DNA from: Rathayibacter sp. VKM Ac-2760
Lineage (GTDB): Bacteria > Actinomycetota > Actinomycetes > Actinomycetales > Microbacteriaceae
NCBI RefSeq assembly: GCF_009834185.1
Contig: NZ_CP047173.1
Location: forward strand, 2,976,001 to 3,040,000
Direction: 5' to 3'
Length of the DNA stretch: 64,000 bases
Part shown: positions 1-8,393 of the stretch, piece after piece
How positions within the stretch are numbered: position 1 is the stretch's first letter
How the letters are laid out: every line of letters begins with the position of its first letter
The notes under the pieces: model-generated
Seen by the model: only the letters and a program-made list of their open reading frames with translations
Databases searched by the model: none
Told to the model about the DNA's origin: nothing
Program-made: the position numbers and the translations under genes

Positions 1-18
1 GCGGCGGGCGAGGGCCAT
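1..18 (-). CDS. mtrB: Sensor histidine kinase MtrB, first codons only (partial)
   Basis: An ATG at 16-18 on the minus strand starts one base after the mtrA stop and would begin M-A-L-A-R-R before running off the window. The only support is position: in actinobacteria mtrB normally follows mtrA directly. Too little sequence is present to recognise the protein itself. Confidence 0.35.
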
Positions 19-19
19 G

Positions 20-706
20 TCAGGCGGGCAGCAAGGAGCCGGCGCGGTAGCCGACGCCGCGGACGGTCATCACGATCCGCGGGTCGTCCGGGTCCTTCTC
101 GACCTTCGCGCGCAGCCGCTGCACGTGCACGTTCACCAGCCGGGTGTCGGCCTTGTAGTGGTAGCCCCAGACCTGCTCGAGCAGCATCTCGCGAGTGAAG
201 ACCTGCTGCGGCTTGGAGGCGAGGGCGAGGAGGAGGTCGAACTCGAGCGGCGTCAGGCCGATCCGGGTCTCGCCCCGGCGGACCTCGTGACCGGCGACGT
301 CGAGGCTGAGATCGCCGACCTGCAGCACGGCGTTGGCGGCGACCTGCGAGGGCCGCAGGCGGGTCTTGATCCGCGCGACGAGCTCCTTCGGGTCGAACGG
401 CTTGACCATGTAGTCGTCGGCGCCGGACTCGAGGCCCTGCACCACGTCGGAGGTGTCGGACTTGGCGGTCAGCATGATGATCGGGACGCCCGACTCGGCG
501 CGCACCTGACGGCAGACCTCGATGCCGTCGATCCCCGGCAGCATCAGGTCGAGCAGCACCAGGTCCGGGCGGGAGCGGCGGAAGGCCTCGAGAGCGCCCG
601 TGCCGTCGGCGCAGAAGGAGACGTCCCACTCCTCGGCACGCAGGACGATGCCGATCATCTCGGCCAGGGCCGCGTCGTCGTCGACCACCAGGATTCGCGC
701 GCTCAT
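20..706 (-). CDS. mtrA: Response regulator MtrA (OmpR/PhoB type)
   Basis: A 228-residue response regulator of the MtrAB two-component system, which in actinobacteria links the cell envelope and division to gene expression. An N-terminal receiver domain (about 3-115) carries the acidic pair D9/D10, the phosphoacceptor D53 in LLDLMLPG, T80 and K102 in VKPF. A C-terminal winged helix (about 130-225) ends with the HVQRLRAKVE recognition region. The ATG at 706 was chosen because the receiver fold starts there; a much longer upstream reading frame is not coding. A -10-like TAGCCT at 714-719 lies 7 nt before the ATG, which fits a leaderless mRNA. mtrB follows immediately. The identification is secure. 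Confidence 0.95.
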   Translation of the reverse strand: MSARILVVDDDAALAEMIGIVLRAEEWDVSFCADGTGALEAFRRSRPDLVLLDLMLPGIDGIEVCRQVRAESGVPIIMLTAKSDTSDVVQGLESGADDYMVKPFDPKELVARIKTRLRPSQVAANAVLQVGDLSLDVAGHEVRRGETRIGLTPLEFDLLLALASKPQQVFTREMLLEQVWGYHYKADTRLVNVHVQRLRAKVEKDPDDPRIVMTVRGVGYRAGSLLPA

Positions 707-790
707 GGGCCCCAGGCTAACCGACGCGACCGTGAGCGCGGCCGGGCGCGGAACGCCGGGGCCGGGCGGGGCTGTGACAGCATGGGAGGG

Positions 791-1987
791 ATGACCGACG
801 CAGCTCAGTGGCCGCCGCCCGCAGGGGCTCCGGAGGACGAGCGCGCGCCCGTCGCGCCGGTCTCCCCCACCGGCTGGTCGCCGGCCGCTCCGGTCTCCCC
901 CGCCGGCTGGTCGCCGGGTGCCGGCCCGTTCGGCCCGCCCGCCGCGCTCGGCTGGACTCCCCCGCCCAAGCCGGGGCTGGTGCCGCTGCGCCCGCTCGGC
1001 TTCGGCACCCTGCTCGGCGCTCCCTTCGCCGTGCTCCGCCGCAGCCCGCGGACCACCCTCGGCGTCGCGCTGCTCGTGCAGGGCGTCGGCTCGGTGCTCG
1101 CGCTCGTGCTCTTCGGCGTGATCGCGCTCCTCGCGGCCGGGCGGATCGCGCAGGCCGACGACGCCGATCGCGACACGGTCGGCGCGGGGTCGTTCGCGAT
1201 CGTCGTGCTCGCCACGCTGATCCCGCTCGCGGTGACCCTGGCCACCGGCGCGCTCGTGCAGGGCGTCGTGGTGCTGGAGGTGTCCCGCGCCGTGCTCGGC
1301 GAACGGCCGACGCTGCGACGGCTGCTCGGGCGGCTCCGCGGGCGGTTCTGGGCGCTCGTGGGCTGGACGGTGCTGCAGGGCATCGGCGTCCTGGTGCTGG
1401 TGCTCGCCGCGGCGGCACTCTCGGTGCCGCTCTTCCTCCTCGGTGCGCAGGACGCCGGGACGAGCGCCGTCATCGGCGGGATCCTCGTCCTCGTCCTCGC
1501 CGGTCTCGCCGCGACGGCCGTCGGGGTCTGGCTCGGGACGAAGCTGGCCCTGGTGCCGAGCCTGCTCGTGATCGAGCGGCTCCCGCTCCGTCGCGCGATG
1601 GCGCGCTCGTGGCGGCTCGTGGCGGGCGGCTTCTGGCGCACCTTCGGCGCGCTCGCGCTGATGGCGGTCATCATCCAGGTGGCGGGCCAGGTCGTCTCGA
1701 CGCCGCTCAGCCTCCTGCTCCCGATCGGCGCGGGGCTGCTCGCGCCGACCGATCCGAACGCGCAGATCGGCGTCTCCGCGCTGGTCGCGCTGCTCTCCCT
1801 CGCCGTCGGCCTCGTCGTCGGCGCGGTCGGCACCGTGCTGCAGTCGGCCGTGACGGGGCTGATCTACCTCGACCGCCGGATGCGGCGCGAGGGCTTCGAC
1901 CTCCTCCTGCTCCGCCACGTCGAGGACCGCGCCGCCGGCCGCGACTCGCCCGACCCCTTCCCCGCGCCGGAGCGGGCACCGCGGTGA
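791..1987 (+). CDS. Glycerophosphodiester-phosphodiesterase-type membrane-domain protein
   Basis: An integral membrane protein of about 398 residues. The first 60 residues are proline-rich and soluble, with near-repeats of P-V-S-P-x-G-W-S-P. About six hydrophobic segments follow. The motif RAMARSWRLVAGGFWRTFG is typical of the membrane domain seen fused to, or standing apart from, glycerophosphoryl diester phosphodiesterases; no catalytic GDPD domain is present, so enzymatic activity is not supported. An ATG at 782 is an alternative start three codons upstream. The stop overlaps the next gene by 4 bp, so it leads an operon with DUF4129, DUF4350, MoxR and DUF58. The molecular role is unknown. 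Confidence 0.8.
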   Translation: MTDAAQWPPPAGAPEDERAPVAPVSPTGWSPAAPVSPAGWSPGAGPFGPPAALGWTPPPKPGLVPLRPLGFGTLLGAPFAVLRRSPRTTLGVALLVQGVGSVLALVLFGVIALLAAGRIAQADDADRDTVGAGSFAIVVLATLIPLAVTLATGALVQGVVVLEVSRAVLGERPTLRRLLGRLRGRFWALVGWTVLQGIGVLVLVLAAAALSVPLFLLGAQDAGTSAVIGGILVLVLAGLAATAVGVWLGTKLALVPSLLVIERLPLRRAMARSWRLVAGGFWRTFGALALMAVIIQVAGQVVSTPLSLLLPIGAGLLAPTDPNAQIGVSALVALLSLAVGLVVGAVGTVLQSAVTGLIYLDRRMRREGFDLLLLRHVEDRAAGRDSPDPFPAPERAPR

Positions 1988-2667
1988 TCGCCGCCGCGCT
2001 CCTCGGCCTCCGCGCCGCGCCGCTCGACCCGGACGCGCAGGAGGCGCGCCGGCTGCTGCTCGAGGAGCTGGCGGACCCGCGCTACCGCGCCGCCGAGCCG
2101 AGCCTGTTCGACCGCGTGGTGCAGGCGATCCGCGACTGGTTCGCCTCGCTGACCCTCCCGGGCGACGGCGCGGGCGTGCCGCTCGCCGCCGTCATCGGGG
2201 TGCTCGTCGTCGTGGTGCTCGTGGTGGTGGCCCTGGTGATCGCCGGGCGGCCGCGGCTGCGCCGGCGCAGCGCCGTCACCGGAGCCGTCCTGGCCGCGGA
2301 CGACGGCCGCTCGGCCGACGAGCTGCGCGCCCTCGCCGAGGCGGCCGCGGCGCGCGGCGCCTGGGACGAGGCCCTGGTCGAGCGGTTCCGCGCCCTCGTC
2401 CGCGGCCTAGACGAGCGCACGGTGCTGACCGTCTCGCCGGGGACGACGGCGCACGGCTTCTCGCAGCGCGCCGCCGCCGCCTTCCCCGCCTCGGCCGGGG
2501 CTCTGCGGCGCACGGCCGACGACTTCGACCGCGTGCGCTACCTCGGGCTGCCCTGCGACCGCGCGGACTACGAGCGGGTGGCCGAGCTGGACCGCGCGCT
2601 CGCGGCCGCCGTCCCGCGCCTCGACGCCTCGGCCGACCCGCTCGCGGTGCTCGGCACCGGCCGATGA
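1984..2667 (+). CDS. DUF4129 domain membrane protein
   Basis: A 227-residue protein starting at a GTG inside the stop overlap of the previous gene. It has one strong transmembrane segment (about 58-80, valine-rich) and a soluble C-terminal region of about 130 residues with the YLGLPCDRADYERVAELD block, as in DUF4129. Members of this family often accompany transglutaminase-like, MoxR and DUF58 genes, as here. The in-frame sequence upstream of 1984 is out of phase with the preceding gene and was rejected. The biochemical function is unknown; a role in assembling an envelope complex with the neighbouring ATPase is inference from context. Confidence 0.8.
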   Translation: MIAAALLGLRAAPLDPDAQEARRLLLEELADPRYRAAEPSLFDRVVQAIRDWFASLTLPGDGAGVPLAAVIGVLVVVVLVVVALVIAGRPRLRRRSAVTGAVLAADDGRSADELRALAEAAAARGAWDEALVERFRALVRGLDERTVLTVSPGTTAHGFSQRAAAAFPASAGALRRTADDFDRVRYLGLPCDRADYERVAELDRALAAAVPRLDASADPLAVLGTGR

Positions 2668-3902
2668 GCGCGCCGGCCGGGCCCGCCGTCGACGCGGGCG
2701 GCAGCGGCACCGTCTCGACGCCGACGCTGGGAGCGCTGCTGCGCCGCGGCCGGATCTGGGCGCTGCTCGCGGCGATCGTCGCCCTCGGCACGCTCCTGCT
2801 GACCGTCGCGACCGGCTCCCAAGTGGCCGCGCCGGCCCTCGACGCCGACAGCGCCGCGCCGGACGGGGCGCGCGCCGTCGCCCAGGTCCTGCGCGAGCAG
2901 GGCGTCGAGGTGCTGCGCGCGGACTCCCTCGACGAGGCCCTGGACGCTCTCGACCCCGGCTCCACCCTGCTCGTCGACGACCCGGGGTCGGCCCTCGACG
3001 CCGAGCAGTACACCCGGCTCGCCCGCGCTGCGGACGCCGTCGTGCTCATCGCGCCCACGGGAGCGGCGCTCGAGGCGCTGCTGCCCGGGGTCGCCTTCGC
3101 GGGGGCGCCGCAGGACAGCGGTGTGCTCGCCGCGGACTGCGCGGTGCCGGCGGCCGAGCGGGCCGAGGGGATCCCGGCCGGCGGCAGCACGTTCCGGATC
3201 CTCGAGGGCGGCGCCGAGGGCTGCTTCCCGGCCGGCGACGACGCCTTCGCGCTCGTGGTCGACGACTCCGGAGCGACGAGGGTCGCGGCCGTCGGCGACG
3301 CCGGCCTCCTGCGCAACAGCACGATCGCCGAGGAGGGTCGCGCCGCGCTGGCCCTCGGGCTGCTCGGCTCCGAGGACCGCCTGGTCTGGTACCGCGCCGG
3401 CGCGGGCGACGCGGTCGGCACGAGCGTCGATCCGGCCGATCTGGCGCCGGGCTGGGTGACCCCGGCGCTGCTCCTGCTCGTCGGGGTGTTCCTCGCCTCG
3501 GCCGTCTGGCGCGGCCGGCGCTTCGGCCCGCTCGCCGTCGAGCCGCTCCCCGTCGTCGTGCACGCGAGCGAGACGGCGCGCGGCCGCGCCCGCCTCTACG
3601 CCCGCGGCGCCACCCGGGTGCGCGCGCTCGACGCGCTGCGCATCGGCACCCTGCACCGCGCCGCCGCGGTGCTGGGCCTCGCGCCGTCGAGCAGAGTGGA
3701 CGAGGTCGTCGCGGCCGCCGCCGCCCGGCTCGAGCGCGACCCGGCCGCCCTCCGCCGCCTCCTCGTCGACGAGCAGCCGGCCGACGACGCCGCGCTGGTC
3801 GCCGCCTCCGACGAGCTCCTCCGCTTCGAGAGCGCGCTCCGCGCCGCCCTCGCGCCGCGCACGACCGACACCCGCACCGACCCGGAAGGCCCCCTCCGAT
3901 GA
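2664..3902 (+). CDS. DUF4350 domain membrane protein
   Basis: A 412-residue protein with a transmembrane segment near 35-55, an extracytoplasmic domain of about 200 residues, and a second transmembrane segment near 265-285 (LLLLVGVFLASAVW), followed by a cytoplasmic tail. The order TM, soluble domain with a LRADSLDEAL/TLLVDDP nucleotide-fold-like region, TM matches DUF4350 proteins. The ATG overlaps the previous stop by 4 bp, and its own stop overlaps moxR by 4 bp, indicating translational coupling. The family occurs beside MoxR and DUF58 genes in actinobacteria. No catalytic residues are recognisable. Confidence 0.8.
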   Translation: MSAPAGPAVDAGGSGTVSTPTLGALLRRGRIWALLAAIVALGTLLLTVATGSQVAAPALDADSAAPDGARAVAQVLREQGVEVLRADSLDEALDALDPGSTLLVDDPGSALDAEQYTRLARAADAVVLIAPTGAALEALLPGVAFAGAPQDSGVLAADCAVPAAERAEGIPAGGSTFRILEGGAEGCFPAGDDAFALVVDDSGATRVAAVGDAGLLRNSTIAEEGRAALALGLLGSEDRLVWYRAGAGDAVGTSVDPADLAPGWVTPALLLLVGVFLASAVWRGRRFGPLAVEPLPVVVHASETARGRARLYARGATRVRALDALRIGTLHRAAAVLGLAPSSRVDEVVAAAAARLERDPAALRRLLVDEQPADDAALVAASDELLRFESALRAALAPRTTDTRTDPEGPLR

Positions 3903-4879
3903 GCGACTCCTCCCTCCCCCCGATCGCGGACGACGAGCTCCGCCGCGAGCTCGACCGCGTCCGCACCGAGGTCGGCCGCGCCGTCGTCGGCCAGGACGGC
4001 GCGGTCTCCGGGCTGCTGATCGCCCTGCTCGCCGGCGGTCACGTGCTGCTCGAGGGCGTCCCGGGCGTCGCCAAGACGCTGCTCGTGCGCGCCCTCTCGG
4101 TCTCGCTCGGCCTGGACACCCGTCGGGTGCAGTTCACGCCGGACCTGATGCCGGGCGACATCACCGGCTCGCTGGTCTACGACGCCTCCACCTCGGGCTT
4201 CGCCTTCCGCGAGGGCCCGGTCTTCACCAACCTGCTGCTCGCCGACGAGATCAACCGCACTCCGCCGAAGACGCAGGCGGCGCTGCTCGAGGCGATGGAG
4301 GAGCGCCAGGTCAGCGTCGACGGCCGCACCCTCCGCCTCCCCGACCCGTTCCTGGTCGCGGCGACCCAGAACCCGGTCGAGTACGAGGGCACGTACCTGC
4401 TGCCGGAGGCGCAGCTCGACCGCTTCCTGCTCAAGCTGGTGCTCGACGTGCCGCCGCGCGACGTGGAGGTCGAGGTGCTCGCTCGGCACGCGGCGGGCTT
4501 CGACCCGCGGGATCTGGCGGCCGCGGGCGTGCACCCCGTGCTCGACGCCGGGCGGCTCCGCGCGGCACAGGAGTCGGTCCGCCGGGTCGGCGCCGGCCCG
4601 GACGTGCTCGGCTACATGGTCGACCTCGCCCGGGCGACCCGGGAGAGCCCGAGCGTGAAGCTCGGCGTCAGCCCCCGCGGCTCGACGGCGCTGCTCGCGG
4701 CGAGCCGGGCCTGGGCCTGGCTGAACGGCTACGGCTCGATCACCCCGGACCACGTGCAGGCGATGGTGCTGCCCGTGCTCCGGCACCGGATGCAGCTCCA
4801 GCCCGAGGCGGAGCTCGAGGGCGTGCGCACGGAGGCCGTGCTCGGCGGCATCCTGCAGCAGGTCCGCGTCCCGGTCTGA
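3899..4879 (+). CDS. MoxR family AAA+ ATPase
   Basis: A 326-residue AAA+ ATPase of the MoxR group, thought to act as a chaperone for metal-ion-dependent or complex-forming partners. Walker A is GVPGVAKT (53-60), Walker B is LLLADEINR (112-120), with sensor 1 in AATQNPVEYEGTY and the arginine-containing C-terminal lid (GVSPRGSTALL). Length is normal for the family. It overlaps the DUF4350 gene by 4 bp and is 3 bp from DUF58, the classic partner carrying a degenerate von Willebrand A fold. The family call is firm; the client protein is unknown. Confidence 0.95.
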   Translation: MSDSSLPPIADDELRRELDRVRTEVGRAVVGQDGAVSGLLIALLAGGHVLLEGVPGVAKTLLVRALSVSLGLDTRRVQFTPDLMPGDITGSLVYDASTSGFAFREGPVFTNLLLADEINRTPPKTQAALLEAMEERQVSVDGRTLRLPDPFLVAATQNPVEYEGTYLLPEAQLDRFLLKLVLDVPPRDVEVEVLARHAAGFDPRDLAAAGVHPVLDAGRLRAAQESVRRVGAGPDVLGYMVDLARATRESPSVKLGVSPRGSTALLAASRAWAWLNGYGSITPDHVQAMVLPVLRHRMQLQPEAELEGVRTEAVLGGILQQVRVPV

Positions 4880-4882
4880 GCC

Positions 4883-6190
4883 GTGCACCTCACCGGACGC
4901 TCCGTCCTCGTCCTCCTCGTCGGCCTGGTGCCGGTCGTCCTGCTCGGGCGCCGCGCCGAGGTCGCCTTCGCCGTGCTCGGGCTCTGGCTGCTGGTCTGGC
5001 TGGCGCTGGTGGGCGTCGACCTGGTGCTGGCCGGCTCGCCGCGCGCGGTGCTGCTGGAGCGGCGGACGCCCGACCGCGTGCGGCTGGGCGAGCGCGCGGA
5101 GGCGACGCTGCTGCTCACGAACACCGGGCGGCGCCGGATCACCGGCGTGGTGCGCGACGCCTGGGAGCCCTCGGCCGGCGCGCTCTCGACCCGTTCGCCG
5201 CTGCGGCTCCCGCCGGGCGAGCGCCGCGCCGTGCGCACCGTGCTCGAGCCGCGCCGCCGCGGCGAGCGCCGCGCGCTGCACGCGACGATCCGCTCGGACG
5301 GGGTGCTCGGGCTCGCCGGTCGCCAGGCGACGCTGCGCGCGCCCGCCGTCGTCCGGGTGCTGCCGCCGTTCCGCTCGCGGCGCCACCTGCCCTCGCGACT
5401 CGCCCGGCTCCGCGAGCTGGAGGGCCGGACGAGCGTGATGATCCGCGGTCAGGGCACCGAGTTCGACAGTCTGCGCGAGTACGTGCGCGGCGACGACGTC
5501 CGCTCGCTCGACTGGCGCGCCACCGCGCGACGCCGCGAGCCCGTCGTGCGCACCTGGCGCCCCGAGCGCGACCGCCGGGTCGTGATCGTGCTCGACTCCG
5601 GCCGCACCTCCGCCGCGCGGATCGACGACGAGCCGCGCCTGGACACGGCGATCGAGGCGTCGCTGCTGCTCGCCGCGCTGGCGGCCTCGGCCGGCGACCG
5701 CGTCGACGTCCTGGCGTTCGACCGCGCCCGCCGCGCCCGCGTGCACGGCGCGACGGGGACCGAGGTGCTCGGCCGCGTCGTCGACGCGCTCGCCCCGGTG
5801 CAGCCCCGGTTGATCGAGACCGACTGGTCGGCCGTGCCGGCGCAGGTGCGCGCGCTGGTGTCGCAGCGCTCGCTCGTCGTCCTGCTCACCGCGCTCGACT
5901 CGGTCGGCGCGTCGGAGGGGCTGCTCGCCGTCCTCCCGCAGCTGACCCGGCAGCACACCGTCGTCGTCGCCTGCGCGATCGACCCGGAGCTGACCCGGAT
6001 GGCCGCCGATCGCAGTGACCGCGGCGCCGTCTACACCGCCGCGGCGGCCGAGCGCTCGCTCGCGGACGCCGACCGGCTCGCGGCCGCCGTGCGCCGGCTC
6101 GGCGGCGACGTGGTGCTCGGCAGCCCGGAGAAGCTGCCGCCGGCGCTGGCCGACCGCTACCTCGCGCTGAAGGCCACCGGGCGGCTCTGA
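4883..6190 (+). CDS. DUF58 domain protein (vWA-like partner of MoxR)
   Basis: A 435-residue protein starting at GTG. Two hydrophobic segments lie at about 8-50, followed by a beta-rich region and the DUF58 core with RGDDVRSLDWRATARR near residues 200-215. A von Willebrand A-like fold follows, with VIVLDSGRTS as a degenerate MIDAS strand. DUF58 proteins are the usual partners of MoxR ATPases and are proposed to couple ATP hydrolysis to assembly of surface or secreted complexes. It is the last gene of the 791-6190 operon and ends 8 bp from the convergent SpoIIM-like gene. The precise function is unknown. Confidence 0.9.
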   Translation: MHLTGRSVLVLLVGLVPVVLLGRRAEVAFAVLGLWLLVWLALVGVDLVLAGSPRAVLLERRTPDRVRLGERAEATLLLTNTGRRRITGVVRDAWEPSAGALSTRSPLRLPPGERRAVRTVLEPRRRGERRALHATIRSDGVLGLAGRQATLRAPAVVRVLPPFRSRRHLPSRLARLRELEGRTSVMIRGQGTEFDSLREYVRGDDVRSLDWRATARRREPVVRTWRPERDRRVVIVLDSGRTSAARIDDEPRLDTAIEASLLLAALAASAGDRVDVLAFDRARRARVHGATGTEVLGRVVDALAPVQPRLIETDWSAVPAQVRALVSQRSLVVLLTALDSVGASEGLLAVLPQLTRQHTVVVACAIDPELTRMAADRSDRGAVYTAAAAERSLADADRLAAAVRRLGGDVVLGSPEKLPPALADRYLALKATGRL

Positions 6191-6198
6191 CCCCCGGC

Positions 6199-7194
6199 TC
6201 AGCCCTCGGCGATGCTGCGCGACCCCGCGTCGAACCGCGCGAGGTCGCCGGTCTCGCCCGCCAGCACGGCGCGCCGGCCGAGCACGAGGAAGTAGGCCAC
6301 GAAAGCGCCGAGCGCGAGCGCGCCGATGCCGATCTTCAGCCACCACGGCCACGGCGCCGGCGTCACGAAGCCCTCGATCACGCCGGAGACGAGCAGAACG
6401 AAGACCAGGCCGATCGCGACGGTGAACAGGCTCCGCGCGTCCTCGGCGAGCGCCTGCCCCCGCGTGCGCGGACCGGGCGCGATCCAGGCCCAGAAGATCC
6501 GCAGGCCCGCCGCCGCCGCGACGAACACCGCCGTCAGCTCGAGCAGGCCGTGCGGAAGGATGTAGAGGAAGAAGGTGTCGCCCTCGCCGACGTGGAACAT
6601 CACCGCGACCGAGGTGCCGAGGTTCTGCGCGTTCTGCAGCAGGACGTACGGCACGTAGACGCCGACGATGCCGAACGCGACGCACTGCGCCGCGATCCAG
6701 GCGTTGTTGGTCCAGACCTGGCCGGCGAACGAGGCGGCCGGGTTCTCGGAGTAGTAGTCGACGAAGTCCTCCTGCGCGAAGCGGCGCAGCTCCTCGTCGT
6801 CGCCGAGCGCCGCGAGCAGGCGCGGGTCGCCGAGGATCCAGACCGCGTAGAGCCCGGCGACCAGCACGGTCGCGAGGGCGACGGCGAGGGTCAGCCAGCG
6901 GATCCGGTACAGCGCCGCCGGGAGCGAGACGACGACGAAGCGGGCGACCGCGGCGAGCGGCTCCTCGCGCGTGCCGGTGAGCCTCCCCCGCGCCCGCGAC
7001 AGCGAGACCGCCAGGCGCGTGCCGACGGCGGTGGAGCCCGCGGTCGACGAGATCGTGGCGAGGTCGGCGGAGGCGGACTGGTAGCGCTCGACGAGCTCGT
7101 CCGCCTCGTCACCGGTCAGCCGGCGCTTGCGCGAGAGCCGGTCGAGTCGGGTCCAGTGCGCGCTGCGCGCGGCCGAGAGAGCGTCGATGTCCAT
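6199..7194 (-). CDS. Stage II sporulation protein M-like (SpoIIM/DUF95) membrane protein
   Basis: A 331-residue membrane protein. The soluble N-terminus (about 1-100) contains LTGDEADELVERYQSASADL; some five transmembrane segments follow, with the conserved block PHGLLELTAVFVAAAAGLR typical of SpoIIM/DUF95 proteins. The family is widespread in non-sporulating actinobacteria next to RDD and MoxR/DUF58 genes, so a sporulation role is not implied. The ATG at 7194 has a -10-like TATCAT 8 nt upstream (leaderless pattern). It is divergent from the RDD gene. Bases 6925-6955 inside this gene are repeated exactly at 7760-7790 in the broken RDD gene. Confidence 0.88.
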   Translation of the reverse strand: MDIDALSAARSAHWTRLDRLSRKRRLTGDEADELVERYQSASADLATISSTAGSTAVGTRLAVSLSRARGRLTGTREEPLAAVARFVVVSLPAALYRIRWLTLAVALATVLVAGLYAVWILGDPRLLAALGDDEELRRFAQEDFVDYYSENPAASFAGQVWTNNAWIAAQCVAFGIVGVYVPYVLLQNAQNLGTSVAVMFHVGEGDTFFLYILPHGLLELTAVFVAAAAGLRIFWAWIAPGPRTRGQALAEDARSLFTVAIGLVFVLLVSGVIEGFVTPAPWPWWLKIGIGALALGAFVAYFLVLGRRAVLAGETGDLARFDAGSRSIAEG

Positions 7195-7251
7195 CGGCTG
7201 CGATGATAGCCGGGGCTCCCGATGCGCCGCGGCGGGGGCGGGAGGAGCAGC

Positions 7252-8134
7252 ATGGCCGACGACGATCGCGACGGTGCCCGCTTCGACGACGTCGACGGCG
7301 CCGGCCTGATCACCGGCGAGGCGATCGCCCTCGAGATCCCCGTCACCTCCTTCGTGCTGCGCGCCGCCGGCGCGATCATCGACCTCGTCGCCGAGTTCCT
7401 GCTCGCCTTCGGCCTCTTCTACCTGGTCGCCGCGCTCGCCGGCGAGGGCGGACTCGACCCCGCGGCCGCGGCCGCCGTGGCGATCGCCGCGCTGGTCGTC
7501 TCGATCGTGCTCGTCCCCGTCGCCGTCGAGACCGCGACGCGGGGGCGCTCGCTCGGCAAGCTCGCCGTCGGCGCCCGCGTGGTGCGCGACGACGGCGGCG
7601 CGATCGGCTTCCGCCACGCGCTCATCCGCGGCCTCACCGGGGTGCTCGAGATCGTGATGACCGCGGGCGGGCTGGCCGCCGTGGTCGGCCTGCTCGCGCC
7701 GCTCGCGGCGGCTGGGCGATGCTCGCCGGCACGCACAGCCAGCTCGAGCGGGTCCCCGTCGAGACGACGACGAAGCGGGCGACCGCGGCGCCCCGCTCGC
7801 CGGCTGGGCCGCGACCGCGGACGTCGCCCGGCTGCCGGACGCGCTGGCGCGGCGCCTCGCGGCGTTCCTCCGCCAGCGCGGCGGGATGACCGAGCCGTCG
7901 CGGTCGCAGCTCGCCCGCTCGCTCGCGGAGGAGGCCGCCGCGTTCGTCTCCCCGCTGCCGGCCGCCCCCGCCGAGGACTTCCTCCTCGCCGTCGCGGCGC
8001 TGCGCCGCCTCCGCGAGGAGCGCGCGCTGCAGCTCGCCGACCAGCGGCTGGCCCGGCTCGCACCCGTGCTGGCGAGCGCGCCCCGCGGCTTCCCGGAGCG
8101 CGAGGGCGCTCAGCCCGCTGGCGGCTCGAGGTAG
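7252..8134 (+). pseudogene. RDD family membrane protein, broken by frameshifts
   Basis: An intact gene would encode an RDD-domain membrane protein of about 290 residues. The ATG at 7252 follows a strong GGAGGAG site. Frame one is normal through VETATRGRSLGKLAVGARVV and two further hydrophobic segments to about 7710. The expected R-R-L-G-D-[ML]-L-A-G-T motif is then split: LAGTHSQLERVPV continues in a second frame (about 7720-7760), and GWAATADVARLPDALARRL, through to the tail ending at 8134, is in a third. Both shifts lie at 7705-7790, and the second coincides with the 31-bp copy from the neighbouring gene. Either a real pseudogene or a local sequence/assembly fault. The end overlaps DUF3499 by 25 bp. 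Confidence 0.8.
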
Positions 8135-8319
8135 CGCACCGCCTGCCAGCCCCGGGGCACCAGGAGGCGGCGGTCGTGCTCCGCGCAGAGGTCGTAGCCG
8201 TGCGGATCGGGCTGCGGGCTGAGCGGGCCGACGGCGACGAGCGAGTCGCGGTAGTCGTAGGTGAGGGTGACGACCGCCGGGTCGCTGCATCCGGTGCGCG
8301 AGCACTGCCGTCGGTCCAT
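8110..8319 (-). CDS. DUF3499 family small protein
   Basis: A 69-residue actinobacterial protein of the DUF3499 family. It contains paired cysteines in CSRTGCSDPAVVTLTYDY and a second cysteine/histidine cluster in YDLCAEHDRR, suggesting a small metal-binding (zinc-ribbon-like) fold; this is inference from the residues. The ATG at 8319 was chosen over an upstream start because the family begins at this R-x-C-S motif and a -10-like TACCCT lies exactly 7 nt before it (leaderless). It is convergent with the RDD gene tail and divergent from the metallopeptidase-like gene 74 bp away. DUF3499, DUF5719, WhiB and ManA genes are commonly neighbours in this phylum. Confidence 0.85.
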   Translation of the reverse strand: MDRRQCSRTGCSDPAVVTLTYDYRDSLVAVGPLSPQPDPHGYDLCAEHDRRLLVPRGWQAVRYLEPPAG

Positions 8320-8393
8320 CGCGCCCAGGGTAGCAACCGGGCCCGGATCGCCCACCCGCGGAGCGACGGGCCGCGGAGGAATAAGCTGGGTCA

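Noticed and set aside
6199..7194. Evidence for sporulation from the SpoIIM-like gene
   Set aside because: The family is common in non-sporulating actinobacteria; no other sporulation genes are present.
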